Assembly: GCA_013619105.1 (NCBI GenBank)
Contig: JABXKU010000036.1
Coordinates: 1-41,165, forward strand
DNA length: 41,165 nucleotides
Reading direction: 5' to 3'
DNA from: Desulfuromonadales bacterium
Lineage (GTDB): Bacteria > Desulfobacterota > Desulfuromonadia > Desulfuromonadales > Syntrophotaleaceae
The position numbers and the translations under genes were made by a program. Every line of letters begins with the position of its first letter. Within the stretch, counting starts at the first letter, position 1. Positions 15,098-23,295 of the stretch are shown here, in pieces. The notes under the pieces were generated by a model that made no database searches, was not told where the DNA came from, and was given only the letters and a program-made list of their open reading frames with translations.

Positions 15098-16874
15098 GAA
15101 AGTCGGCGCCGTAACGCTCCAGTTTACGTCGACCGACTCCGTTTATTTCCAGCAGCGCCGATTCATGAGTCGGAAGAACACTGGCCATCTCTGCCAAAGT
15201 GGCATCACTGAAGACCACAAAAGGAGGCACATGGTCGCGCTCTGCCAAGCTCTTGCGCAAGACCCGCAAGGCTTCAAAAAACTCAGGATCGGCCTGATAT
15301 TCCGCAGCCCCCTTGCGAGACGGCCTTTTCGCTGCCGCCACCCGCACTCGAGGCCGGGCCAAACGGAGCTTTTCTTCGCCACGCAACAAGGGGCGGGCAG
15401 CCGCGGTCAGCTTGAGAATCGAATAATTTCCTACATCCTGTTCCAGGTAACCGAGATGAATCAGCTGCCGCAACAGACTACCCCATACCTCCTGGCCCTG
15501 ATTGCGGCCGATACCGTAGGTCGACAATCTATCGTGCCCCAACTGCCCGACACGTTGGTTCTGCGCGCCGCGTAACACGTCGATGACATGCCCCGCGCCA
15601 AATCTCTGCCCGACCCGAAAGACGCAAGACAAGGCCTTGCGGGCATCTTCCGTAGCATCATAGAGCTCAGGGGGATCGAGGCAGATATCACAGTTACCGC
15701 AATCGGCGGCCATTTGCTCGCCGAAATAGCCGAGCAGCACCCGTCGGCGACAGAGCTGCGCCTCGGCAAAGGCCACCATAGATTTGAGCTTGTGCAGGTC
15801 GATGCGCTTTTGTTTGTCGTTGCGCCCCTGCTCGATGAGACCTCGACTGATGGCGATATCGCCGTAGCCAAAGAGCAGCAGCGCCTCGGCCGGTAGCCCA
15901 TCACGACCGGCACGGCCGGTTTCCTGATAGTAGCTCTCGATGTTTTTAGGCAGATCGTAATGGACCACAAAGCGGACGTTGGACTTATCGATCCCCATGC
16001 CGAAAGCCACGGTAGCTACCACCACCAGCAGGTCGTCCTGCAGAAAGGCCTCCTGCACCCGCTGTCGTTCTTTATCGCCAAGGCCGGCATGATAGGCGGC
16101 GGCAGACAATCCTGCTTGCTGAAGCTTCTTCGCCACTTCTTCGACCCGCTTGCGGCTTAACGCATAAACAATACCCGCCTGCCCCTTCTGTCGACCGAGA
16201 AAATCCATCAACTGGCGAGCAGGCTTACTTTTTTCCACCACCGTATAGCGAATATTGGGCCGATCAAAGCCGGCGACAAAACTAGCAGCATTATTCAATT
16301 CCAGGCGCTGCAGAATCTCTTCTCGGGTCTGGGAATCTGCCGTAGCGGTCAGGGCAATCAACGGCACTTCGGGAAAAAGCTTTCGCAACCTTCCCAGCTG
16401 AACATACTCTGGGCGAAAGTCATGGCCCCACTGAGAAACACAGTGCGCTTCATCAATGGCGAACAGAGCAACGGGCAATTGCCGCAGCCGCTCCAGAAAA
16501 CCCTCACTCATTAACCGTTCCGGAGCGACATAGAGCAAGTCGAGTTGCCCGTCATGTAGCTGTGCTAAAATCTGCCGGGCTTCGGCACTGCGCAGAGAAG
16601 AATTATAAAAGGCCGCGCGCACCCCGTTGACCCGCAGAGCATCGACCTGGTCTTTCATCAGACTGATCAGAGGGGAAACAACGATGGCAGTTCCGGGACG
16701 ATGCAAGGCAGGCAGCTGGTAACAGATCGACTTGCCGCCGCCGGTGGGCATGAGCACAAAGGCACTCTTGCCAGCGATCAGGCCCTCAACAATCTGCTGT
16801 TGAAAGGGACGAAAAGACCGATAACCGAAGACGCTATGCAGAGTATCCAGTGGATTTCGGCTCAACATTGACAT
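15075..16874 (-). CDS. recQ: ATP-dependent DNA helicase RecQ
   Basis: A 599-aa superfamily 2 helicase. GYRSFRPFQQQIVEGL is the RecQ motif 0, MPTGGGKS the Walker A, IDEAHCVSQWGHDFR the DEAH box with the aromatic loop, and QETGRAGRDG motif VI. The Zn-binding cysteines include CGNCDIC. A winged helix and a C-terminal HRDC domain (LRVLRKSLAERDHVPPFVVFSD) complete the standard layout. It unwinds 3'-to-5' at gaps and forks. The frame opens further upstream (16919, GTG), but the family similarity begins just after the ATG at 16874 (MSMLSRNPLD), so I use that; no strong SD decides it. Confidence 0.95.
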   Translation of the reverse strand: MSMLSRNPLDTLHSVFGYRSFRPFQQQIVEGLIAGKSAFVLMPTGGGKSICYQLPALHRPGTAIVVSPLISLMKDQVDALRVNGVRAAFYNSSLRSAEARQILAQLHDGQLDLLYVAPERLMSEGFLERLRQLPVALFAIDEAHCVSQWGHDFRPEYVQLGRLRKLFPEVPLIALTATADSQTREEILQRLELNNAASFVAGFDRPNIRYTVVEKSKPARQLMDFLGRQKGQAGIVYALSRKRVEEVAKKLQQAGLSAAAYHAGLGDKERQRVQEAFLQDDLLVVVATVAFGMGIDKSNVRFVVHYDLPKNIESYYQETGRAGRDGLPAEALLLFGYGDIAISRGLIEQGRNDKQKRIDLHKLKSMVAFAEAQLCRRRVLLGYFGEQMAADCGNCDICLDPPELYDATEDARKALSCVFRVGQRFGAGHVIDVLRGAQNQRVGQLGHDRLSTYGIGRNQGQEVWGSLLRQLIHLGYLEQDVGNYSILKLTAAARPLLRGEEKLRLARPRVRVAAAKRPSRKGAAEYQADPEFFEALRVLRKSLAERDHVPPFVVFSDATLAEMASVLPTHESALLEINGVGRRKLERYGADFLSACTEA

Positions 16875-17210
16875 GACAAGACTCGCTAGGAGGGAGAAAC
16901 TATTGGTAGCTGACACCACTCGACAAAAAACAGAGTAGACAACCGAGATTGGCCATGATGGGAGGGACGGGCGGTTCGCTCTGCTAGCCAGCGAGGTGGC
17001 CAGGGCAATCGTGAAGCCAATAAATTCCCGGCCCAGGTCACCATGCGCAACGGATTGACAGGAAAGTTCGCGAGGCAGCTAGAATTGAGAAAAAACGGCC
17101 GGTCGGAGCATACCTGCTCGACCAAATGCACCCATCAACGGCCGCCGGCAAACGTTGCGACCAAAGCAGACCGTCTCAAGCACGTAACATGAAGAATAAA
17201 AACCGAGGTG
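16875..17210. other. Intergenic region upstream of recQ
   Basis: No gene or RNA is recognised here. A bulged hairpin GGTCGGAGCA/TGCTCGACC lies at ~17100-17122. A TTGACA at ~17054 on the plus strand has no well-spaced -10. The repeat copy at 17211 follows. Confidence 0.5.
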
Positions 17211-17375
17211 TAGGAGGCTGTCGAGCTTACCATGAGCGACTGCAAAATTGCCTACTCGGCCCATATTCCCGACAATTTTCACGAAACAACCCTGCTATTT
17301 GCTCTCAAATTCTCGAAAACCTGGCCTCTAACAGCCAATTTTTCGTTTCGGCCAGTCAAGTCCGACAGACTCCTA
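17211..17375 (-). repeat. 165-bp MITE-like element, copy B
   Basis: Bounded by TAGGAGGCTGTCG and CGACAGACTCCTA, imperfect terminal inverted repeats of about 18 bp that begin and end with TA. Its reverse complement aligns almost without gaps along its whole length with 18271-18435, also exactly 165 bp. No ORF is credible inside, so it would be non-autonomous. The TA at both ends suggests a TA target-site duplication, as made by IS630/Tc1-mariner-type transposases. Confidence 0.8.
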
Positions 17376-17410
17376 GCGTCCGAGGGATGACAAGCCCCGG
17401 TTTCAGATAT

Positions 17411-17764
17411 TTATTTGTCGCAGCAGGAGGTGTCGTCTTTGCGGTAACGAATGACGTGGGTATTTGTAAGGGTGATCATACCACCGTCCATCATACCGTC
17501 AATACGAGGCATAATGGCCTTGATTTTTTCCGCGCTATCGACCACTTCGACAACAATTGGCAGATCGGCGGAAAAACGTAGCAGCTTGTCGGTGTGGGTC
17601 ACACTGTGACAACCGAATCCCATAATCGCCTTGTGAACTGTCGCGCCGGCAAAACCTTCTTTGCGAAACATTTCCACCAGCACTTCGTGCAAAGGTTTCA
17701 TTTTCCAACGGTCGCTTTCACCGATGAAAATACGCATCAAAGTCTGTTCCCCTTCAAGTTTCAT
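17411..17764 (-). CDS. DUF190 family protein, fluoride-channel associated
   Basis: A 117-aa protein, full length for DUF190. The core reads LMRIFIGESDRWKMKPLHEVLVEMF, then EGFAGATVHKAIMGFG and a DLPIVVEVVDSAEKI segment, the typical ferredoxin-like fold related to PII proteins. Members are regularly encoded next to CrcB/FluC, but their exact function is not established. It starts 20 bp after the fluC stop with SD GGGAGG, so the two form an operon. The C-terminus ends in DDTSCCDK. Confidence 0.92.
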   Translation of the reverse strand: MKLEGEQTLMRIFIGESDRWKMKPLHEVLVEMFRKEGFAGATVHKAIMGFGCHSVTHTDKLLRFSADLPIVVEVVDSAEKIKAIMPRIDGMMDGGMITLTNTHVIRYRKDDTSCCDK

Positions 17765-17784
17765 GAAACGGCCTCCCTTTAATT

Positions 17785-18156
17785 CTATATTTGCCGGGCG
17801 AGGAAAATCCCCAAGCCGGCAAAAACCACAGACACAAAGACATTCAACAATATGTTGGCACCGGCGGCAAGCATACTGCCGTCTTCCAGCAAACGGACAG
17901 TCTCATAAGAAAAGGTCGAGAAGGTAGTAAACCCGCCCATAAACCCGGTGGTAATTCCCATCCGCAGATCGGCGGGCAACATGGCGCTGCGCAGGCCGCC
18001 TTCCATAAGCAACCCAAGCAGCAGCGAGCCGATCATATTGACTGCCAGCGTACCGTAGGGCAAGCCTCTGCCGACCAGAGCGTAAACCCAGCCTGAGACG
18101 AAAAAGCGAGACAGGCAACCCATGGCACCAAAAGTAGCGATATAGACCAGTTGCAT
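17785..18156 (-). CDS. fluC: Fluoride ion channel FluC/CrcB
   Basis: A 123-aa membrane protein with four transmembrane helices. The signature TTGFMGGFTTFSTFSYE contains the pore Phe and Ser/Thr track, and LPYGTLAVNMIGS carries the conserved Asn. FluC dimers export fluoride from the cytoplasm. SD GGAGGG lies about 6 nt before the ATG. It is first in a two-gene operon with the DUF190 gene. I looked for a crcB-motif fluoride riboswitch in the ~80-nt leader and did not recognise one. The whole operon sits between inverted copies of the 165-bp repeat element. Confidence 0.96.
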   Translation of the reverse strand: MQLVYIATFGAMGCLSRFFVSGWVYALVGRGLPYGTLAVNMIGSLLLGLLMEGGLRSAMLPADLRMGITTGFMGGFTTFSTFSYETVRLLEDGSMLAAGANILLNVFVSVVFAGLGIFLARQI

Positions 18157-18233
18157 TTAACCCTCCATAAAGCAAGCAGGCCCGAGCAAAGGCCTGGTCA
18201 TTTCAAATCAACCTGATGCATCAGCAGCGCGTT

Positions 18234-18262
18234 ATTATCGTACTCCCTACCAGACATGTCAA
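18234..18262 (-). promoter_or_regulatory. Predicted strong sigma-70 promoter of fluC-DUF190
   Basis: Minus strand: TTGACA (18257-18262), 17-bp spacer, GATAAT (18234-18239), about 80 bp before fluC. The -35 lies only 8 bp from the end of repeat copy A. Confidence 0.7.
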
Positions 18263-18270
18263 TTAACATC

Positions 18271-18435
18271 TAAGAGCCTGTCGGTCTTGACGGGCGAAAC
18301 GAAAAACAGGCTGTTTGAGTCCAGATTTTCGAGAATTTGAGAATGAATAGTAGGGCTATTAAGCGAAAATCGTCGAGAATATGGGCTGATCAGCCGATTT
18401 TACAGTCGGCTCAGGGTAAGCCAGACAGTCTCCTA
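18271..18435 (+). repeat. 165-bp MITE-like element, copy A
   Basis: Begins TAAGAGCCTGTCGG and ends CCAGACAGTCTCCTA. It matches copy B (17211-17375) in opposite orientation over its full length, with two compensating one-base gaps. Shared internal blocks include TTTTCGAGAATTTGAGA and GAATATGGGC. It lies directly upstream of the fluC promoter on one side and about 60 bp before the rpoH promoter on the other. Confidence 0.8.
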
Positions 18436-18494
18436 GGCTGCCCCCATCCTGCCCTGCTTATCTTTGCCCGACAAGGGGCGAAAGACATTTTCCC

Positions 18495-18523
18495 TTGCAC
18501 CAATTCATATGCCTTGCTATATG
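18495..18523 (+). promoter_or_regulatory. Predicted sigma-70 promoter of rpoH
   Basis: TTGCAC (18495-18500), 17-bp spacer, TATATG (18518-18523). The CIRCE operator starts 3 bp downstream, so HrcA would block initiation. Confidence 0.65.
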
Positions 18524-18525
18524 TA

Positions 18526-18552
18526 TTAGCACTCCAAGCGATGGAGTGCTAA
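18526..18552 (+). promoter_or_regulatory. CIRCE operator (HrcA-binding site)
   Basis: TTAGCACTC-N9-GAGTGCTAA, a perfect match to the CIRCE consensus in both arms and spacing. It covers the probable transcription start of rpoH. HrcA bound here represses at normal temperature and releases on heat stress. Confidence 0.96.
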
Positions 18553-18591
18553 TAGAGTTCAACAATAGACTAGACCTAGGAGGCCTTTGCA

Positions 18592-19437
18592 ATGAGCACC
18601 CTCTATCTGCCAGCCGTTACCGACACCCTTGATCTATATATGGCCCAGATCAAAAAATTCGACCTGCTTAGCCGCGAAGAAGAATATCGCCTTGCCACGG
18701 CCTACCGGAACCAGGGCGACCGGCAGTCCGCCCATCGTCTGATTTGTGCGAATTTGCGCTTCGTGGTCAAAATCGCTCACGAATATCGAGGCTATGGGAT
18801 CAAAACGCTTGACCTTATTCAAGAGGGCAACATCGGCATGATGATGGCGTTGAGAAAGTTCGATCCGGAGCGAAAACTCAAATTCATCACCTATGCCGTG
18901 TGGTGGATTCGGGCGTACATCAATAATTTCGTCATGAAGAACTGGTCTCTGGTCAAGATCGGCACAACCCAGGCCCAGAAAAAACTCTTTTTCAAACTCA
19001 ACCAGACCCGCCGGGCCTTGCGCCGCCTGACCGGTCGCGAAGAGCCTCAGGACATCGCCAAAGAACTGGCGGTGCGTGACGATCAGGTTGAAGAAATGGC
19101 GCTGCGTATGGCGGCTCGTGATACGTCCCTCAACCTGGAACTGACGGAGGGTAGCGACCACACCCTGCTTGATACCCTGGCCGACGAACGGGACAATCAG
19201 GAGATACTGCTTCTGGAGCATGAAAATACCCAGATTCTTTCGGCCCAGGTGGAAGGTGCCCTGGCGGTACTCAAGGAACGAGAACGCCACATCGTCCAGC
19301 AACGCATTCTCTGCGATACTCCCCAGACCCTGCAAGAACTCGCCGACCATTACGGCATCAGCCGCGAACGCATCCGTCAAATCGAAAAAAGCGCGCTAGA
19401 GAAACTCAAAGGGCAACTCGTCCCCACTCTTAACTGA
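18592..19437 (+). CDS. rpoH: RNA polymerase heat-shock sigma factor RpoH (sigma-32)
   Basis: A 281-aa group 3 sigma factor with regions 1.2, 2 and 4. Region 2 contains LICANLRFVVKIAHEYRGYG, DLIQEGNIGMM and KFITYAVWWIRAYINNFV. The RpoH box appears as QKKLFFKLNQTRR. Region 4 ends with ELADHYGISRERIRQIEKSALEKL, the helix-turn-helix for the -35. It directs transcription of heat-shock chaperones and proteases. AGGAGG lies 8 nt before the ATG. The perfect CIRCE in its promoter places it under HrcA, so the two heat-shock circuits are stacked. bamD follows 108 bp later with its own promoter. Confidence 0.95.
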   Translation: MSTLYLPAVTDTLDLYMAQIKKFDLLSREEEYRLATAYRNQGDRQSAHRLICANLRFVVKIAHEYRGYGIKTLDLIQEGNIGMMMALRKFDPERKLKFITYAVWWIRAYINNFVMKNWSLVKIGTTQAQKKLFFKLNQTRRALRRLTGREEPQDIAKELAVRDDQVEEMALRMAARDTSLNLELTEGSDHTLLDTLADERDNQEILLLEHENTQILSAQVEGALAVLKERERHIVQQRILCDTPQTLQELADHYGISRERIRQIEKSALEKLKGQLVPTLN

Positions 19438-19473
19438 TCTCAGATTGTTGCCCTCCGGTCAAAGGCTGTTTGA

Positions 19474-19502
19474 TTGACAAACAACAGCAAATCCCTTAAT
19501 CT
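19474..19502 (+). promoter_or_regulatory. Predicted sigma-70 promoter of bamD
   Basis: TTGACA (19474-19479), 17-bp spacer, TAATCT (19497-19502), 43 bp before the bamD ATG. Confidence 0.55.
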
Positions 19503-19545
19503 CTACCGCAGCTTTTATCCATCTTCCATCGTTGAGGTTCTATAT

Positions 19546-20286
19546 ATGAAACTGGCTTTTTTATGTGCCCTACTGCCTTCTTTTTTGCTTGCGGCCTGTA
19601 TTGGTGGCGGAACTCCCCAACCCAAAGGTGCCGAAGATTATTATCTCCAGGGCCAGGCTCAATTTGATGACGGTGACTACATGGAGGCCGTCATCTCCCT
19701 GGAAAAAGCTCGTGAAATTTTTGAATCGGCCGAGATCAACACCAAAGCCGAACTGCTGTTGGCCGACACTCATTTTGCCTCAAAGGACTATCCCGAATCT
19801 GCCAGCGCCTACGAAAGCTTTCTGAAACAGCATCCAGGGCATCCTGAAACAGCCCGGGTATTGAGCCGCCTCGGCAAGTCTTATTTCAATCAGGTTCTGG
19901 CCATTGACCGGGACCAGACGGCAACCCGCAACTGCATAGTCACCCTTGAAAGCCTGCAACGGCTCTATCCTGACGACTCGCGAGCCAAGGAAGCCCCCGA
20001 GATCATTCGCTATTGCCGTGACCATCTGGCCCAACACGAACTTTATGTCGGCCGCTTTTACCTTAAAACCGGCGAACATCTCTCGGCCATCAACCGCCTC
20101 AGCGCCATTTACGAAACCTTCCCGGATTTTTCTGGGCTGGATCAGGTTGGATTCTACCTTGGCCAGGCTTATCTGGATAACGGGCACCCCACCTTGGCGG
20201 TTAAAACCCTGGAAAAATTACTGCACGATTATCCCGACAGCGAATATTACGCCAAGGCAGAAAACCTGCTGCGCCAGGAACTCTGA
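19546..20286 (+). CDS. bamD: Outer-membrane assembly lipoprotein BamD
   Basis: A 246-aa lipoprotein. The signal peptide ends in the lipobox LLAAC (Cys17-18 region). Tandem TPR units follow: YYLQGQAQFDDGDYMEAV, then LLADTHFASKDYPESASAYESFLKQHPGH. The typical BamD stretch RLGKSYFNQ...DRDQTATRNC and CRDHLAQHELYVGRFYLKTG is present. BamD is the essential helical partner of BamA in beta-barrel insertion on the inner face of the outer membrane. I chose the ATG at 19546, since the upstream in-frame start would lie on the -35 element and spoil the signal peptide. Confidence 0.93.
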   Translation: MKLAFLCALLPSFLLAACIGGGTPQPKGAEDYYLQGQAQFDDGDYMEAVISLEKAREIFESAEINTKAELLLADTHFASKDYPESASAYESFLKQHPGHPETARVLSRLGKSYFNQVLAIDRDQTATRNCIVTLESLQRLYPDDSRAKEAPEIIRYCRDHLAQHELYVGRFYLKTGEHLSAINRLSAIYETFPDFSGLDQVGFYLGQAYLDNGHPTLAVKTLEKLLHDYPDSEYYAKAENLLRQEL

Positions 20287-20570
20287 TTTCACCTCGGATA
20301 ATAAACACGGCTCCGTGCCTTGCCTGCTTTTCCCTTGGTGGCTGTATTCAGCACTTTTAGGTAGCCTGACTTCGCTGCAAGCAAACCGCCGCAATTTTCG
20401 GGCAGTCCACCGACACGCGGCCCTGCCGGGCCATTAGGTCCCCCGTCGCAAGTCCTGAATCTTCGCCCTACCAACACCAACAAGTTGCGCAACCATGCTC
20501 CAGGCATAATGGCCCTAGGACCTATGGCGGCAGCAGTGAAACCCGCAAAACCTGATCGAGGAGCAGAACC

Positions 20571-22130
20571 ATGTCCACCCTGGAAAACCGCATCGGCTGT
20601 CCCATTCTACGCAACCGGGTCAAGACCGTCGAGGAGATCATACCGCTGTTCAAGGACGGCATGAACCTAGGCTGGTCGGGATTTACCCCTGTTGGCTACC
20701 CCAAGGCGATTCCTAAGGCGCTGGCCGATCATGTCGAAGCCAACAATCTGCAGGGAAAACTCCGTTTCAACCTGCTGATCGGCGCTTCCGTCGGCACCGA
20801 AACGGAGGACCGCTGGGCTTCTCTCGACATGATTGCTCGACGCTGGCCTTATCAGAGCGGCAAAAACATTCAGAAGGGTATCAACAGCGGCCGCATTCGC
20901 ATGAACGACAAGCATCTATCGATGTTTGCTCAGGACCTAATGTATGGCTTTTACACCAAAGACCTGGGGGGCAAGCTCGACCTCGGCATTATCGAAGCGT
21001 CAGCCATCACACCCGAAGGCCATATTATTCTCGCCGGTTCCGTCGGCATCGCCAGCGAGATCATCCAGACGGCGGAACGACTGGTCATTGAACTCAACAC
21101 GGCCATCCCCTCCCATGAGGGACTACACGATATTGTCATCCCGAACCTGCCGCCGAACCGCCAGCCGTTCCTCATCAGTAAAGTCAGCGACCGCATAGGC
21201 ACCACCTATGTACCTTGCGATCCGAGCAAAGTAGTAGCTATCATCGAATCTCGCGAACCCGACAACGGTCGGGCCCTGGGCGCAACTGATGATATTTCCG
21301 AACGAATCGCCGGCCACATCATCGATTTCCTCGGAGCCGAGGTCAAAGCTGGACGCCTGCCGGCCAACCTGCTGCCCCTGCAATCGGGAGTCGGCAACAT
21401 AGCCAATGCGGTGGTCGGCGGCTTGGTCAACGGACCCTTTTCCGATCTGACCGTCTACACCGAGGTCCTGCAAGACACCATGCTCGACTTTTTTGATTCG
21501 GGCAAGCTGCAGTTCGCTTCGGCGACCTCCCTATCTTTTTCCGAAAAAGGATTTCAGCGCCTTTACGACAAGTGGGACGAATACACCAGCAAGATTGTGC
21601 TGCGGCCCCAGCAGTTGGCCAACAACCCTGAAATCATCCGCCGGCTCGGTGTCATCGCCATGAACACACCGATCGAATTCGATATCTATGCCCATGCCAA
21701 CTCAACCCTGGTCGGCGGTTCCCGCATGATCAACGGCATTGGCGGATCGGGCGACTTTCTGCGAAATGCCTTTCTCTCGATTATGCATTCACCATCGGTA
21801 CGCCCCACCAAAACCGACCCGACCGGTATCAGCTGTGTGGTGCCCATGGTTCCCCATGTCGACCACACGGAGCACGACCTCGACGTGCTGGTCACCGAAC
21901 AAGGGCTCGCAGACCTGCGCGGACTCAGCCCCCGGGAACGCGCCCAACTGATCATCGACCGCTGCGCTCATCCTGACTACCGGCCGATCCTGCAGGACTA
22001 TTTCGACCGGGCCAGCAGCGAATGCTTGGCCAAAGGCTGCGGCCACGAACCGCACATCCTTGAAAAGGTATTCCGCATGCAGCAGCACCTTGCTAACAAC
22101 GGAACCATGAAAGTTCCCGATTGGGACTGA
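20571..22130 (+). CDS. Acetyl-CoA hydrolase/transferase family: succinyl-CoA:acetate CoA-transferase
   Basis: A 519-aa class I CoA-transferase of the AarC/Ach1 type. The catalytic Glu is E298 in VYTEVLQD. Other hallmarks are NLLIGASVG, PLQSGVGNIANAV, INGIGGSGDFLRNA and TEQGLADLRGLSPRERA. In acetate-oxidising Desulfuromonadales this enzyme makes acetyl-CoA from acetate while turning succinyl-CoA into succinate, replacing succinyl-CoA synthetase in the TCA cycle. That role is inferred from family and host. SD GAGGAG lies about 7 nt upstream of the ATG. The 284-bp gap before it holds a GGCCC/GGGCC stem near 20430 but no recognised regulatory RNA. A terminator follows. Confidence 0.9.
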   Translation: MSTLENRIGCPILRNRVKTVEEIIPLFKDGMNLGWSGFTPVGYPKAIPKALADHVEANNLQGKLRFNLLIGASVGTETEDRWASLDMIARRWPYQSGKNIQKGINSGRIRMNDKHLSMFAQDLMYGFYTKDLGGKLDLGIIEASAITPEGHIILAGSVGIASEIIQTAERLVIELNTAIPSHEGLHDIVIPNLPPNRQPFLISKVSDRIGTTYVPCDPSKVVAIIESREPDNGRALGATDDISERIAGHIIDFLGAEVKAGRLPANLLPLQSGVGNIANAVVGGLVNGPFSDLTVYTEVLQDTMLDFFDSGKLQFASATSLSFSEKGFQRLYDKWDEYTSKIVLRPQQLANNPEIIRRLGVIAMNTPIEFDIYAHANSTLVGGSRMINGIGGSGDFLRNAFLSIMHSPSVRPTKTDPTGISCVVPMVPHVDHTEHDLDVLVTEQGLADLRGLSPRERAQLIIDRCAHPDYRPILQDYFDRASSECLAKGCGHEPHILEKVFRMQQHLANNGTMKVPDWD

Positions 22131-22163
22131 CCGCTGCAGCGTTTTCAGTACAAGTCTTAACAA

Positions 22164-22197
22164 ACAGAAAGGGCGTCCCCAGGGACGCCCTTTCTGT
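22164..22197 (+). terminator. Bidirectional rho-independent terminator
   Basis: A long perfect stem, ACAGAAAGGGCGTCC against its complement, around a 3-nt loop. It sits between the convergent CoA-transferase and xerC genes. Confidence 0.85.
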
Positions 22198-22291
22198 ATA
22201 ATGTGGAAGTCAACCCCACCCCGCCTGTACTTTTATAAATAAACAAAAGACCACTAAAAAGGCATACGCAAAAACGTACAGGAAGCTGTCG

Positions 22292-23182
22292 CTACTTTTT
22301 TCGTCCCCGAGGATGAGCCCGGTCGTAAACATCCATCAAATGATCTAGGCTGACCTGGGTGTATTTCTGGGTTGTGGAAAGGGAGGCATGACCGAGCAGT
22401 TCCTGTATGGCACGCAGGTCAGCTCCGCCATCGAGCAGATGGGTAGCAAAGGAATGACGTAGGCTATGGGGCGTGGCATCCTTGACCAAACCGGCTTTAA
22501 GTAACAGTTGTTTAAAGTTGCGCTCGACACTGCGGGCACTTAAGCGACCGCCGCGATAGTTGAGAAACAGCGCGTCCTGATCTTGTGCCTCGCCGCGCAT
22601 ATCCAAATAACGCTCCAGGGCGGCACGGGCCTGGCGGCCAAGGGGCACCAACCGTTCCTTGCTACCCTTACCCAGCACCCGAACCAGATCCTGTTCCAAA
22701 TCGACACTGTCGACATTGAGGGCTGTCAACTCGCCGACCCGTAGGCCACAGGAATAGAAAACTTCGAGGATGGCTCGATCACGGCATACCAGCAGTTCCG
22801 AGCCCCCCTGCTGTTCAATGAGAGCAAAAACTTCATCGACGCTCAAGGTCTTGGGCAGATACTTTTCCTGCCGCGGGGTGGCGATCAGCTCCCCGGGGTT
22901 AGAGGTCAACACCCCCTGACGAACCAGATAAGCGAAAAAGCTTCGCAGGGCAGAGAGTTTGCGAGCGATGGTCGAACGACTGTTTTTACGATGCAAGCAG
23001 GCCAAATAGCGGCGCAAGACCAGGGTATCGACTTCCGTCATCCTTAAGGCGGGCGCTGAATCCTGCTGCAAAAAGGACTGAAACTCTTCTAGATCCTGAC
23101 GATAGGCCCGCAGGGTATGGGCGGACAAGTTCCTTTCAACCGCGAGGTGTTGCTCAAAGTCGGTCATCAACTGTTGCATAGA
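22292..23182 (-). CDS. xerC: Tyrosine recombinase XerC
   Basis: A 296-aa site-specific recombinase. The N-terminal SAM-like DNA-binding domain (NLSAHTLRAYRQDLEEF; STIARKLSALRSFFAYL) precedes the catalytic domain with all active residues: Arg in CGLRVGEL, Lys in LGKGSKERLVPLG, HSLRHSFATHLL, LLGHASLSTTQKYT with the nucleophilic Tyr. XerC/XerD resolve chromosome dimers at dif. I start at the ATG at 23182 (MQQLMTDF), which has GAGGG 5 nt upstream and gives the usual length. A TTG at 23206 would add eight residues. The chromosomal setting without phage genes points to the housekeeping enzyme. Confidence 0.93.
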   Translation of the reverse strand, partial: SMQQLMTDFEQHLAVERNLSAHTLRAYRQDLEEFQSFLQQDSAPALRMTEVDTLVLRRYLACLHRKNSRSTIARKLSALRSFFAYLVRQGVLTSNPGELIATPRQEKYLPKTLSVDEVFALIEQQGGSELLVCRDRAILEVFYSCGLRVGELTALNVDSVDLEQDLVRVLGKGSKERLVPLGRQARAALERYLDMRGEAQDQDALFLNYRGGRLSARSVERNFKQLLLKAGLVKDATPHSLRHSFATHLLDGGADLRAIQELLGHASLSTTQKYTQVSLDHLMDVYDRAHPRGRKK

Positions 23183-23295
23183 ATCCCTCGGCAATAGGCC
23201 GTTCAAAAACCCTCAAAAGCTTCAACCGCAGCTGCCACCAAAGCCGTTGACGCCCCTCGATGTGCATGCAATAATGCCCTTTTTAAGGAGGGACA

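Noticed and set aside
18157-18233. Fluoride (crcB-motif) riboswitch in the fluC leader
   Set aside because: The leader has a small AGGCC/GGCCT stem but lacks the conserved motif blocks of the riboswitch; no convincing pseudoknot could be drawn.
20289-20507. 72-aa minus-strand frame between bamD and the CoA-transferase, ending YLKVLNTATKGKAGKARS
   Set aside because: No SD or recognised family. It may be part of an old repeat, but I cannot support it as a gene.
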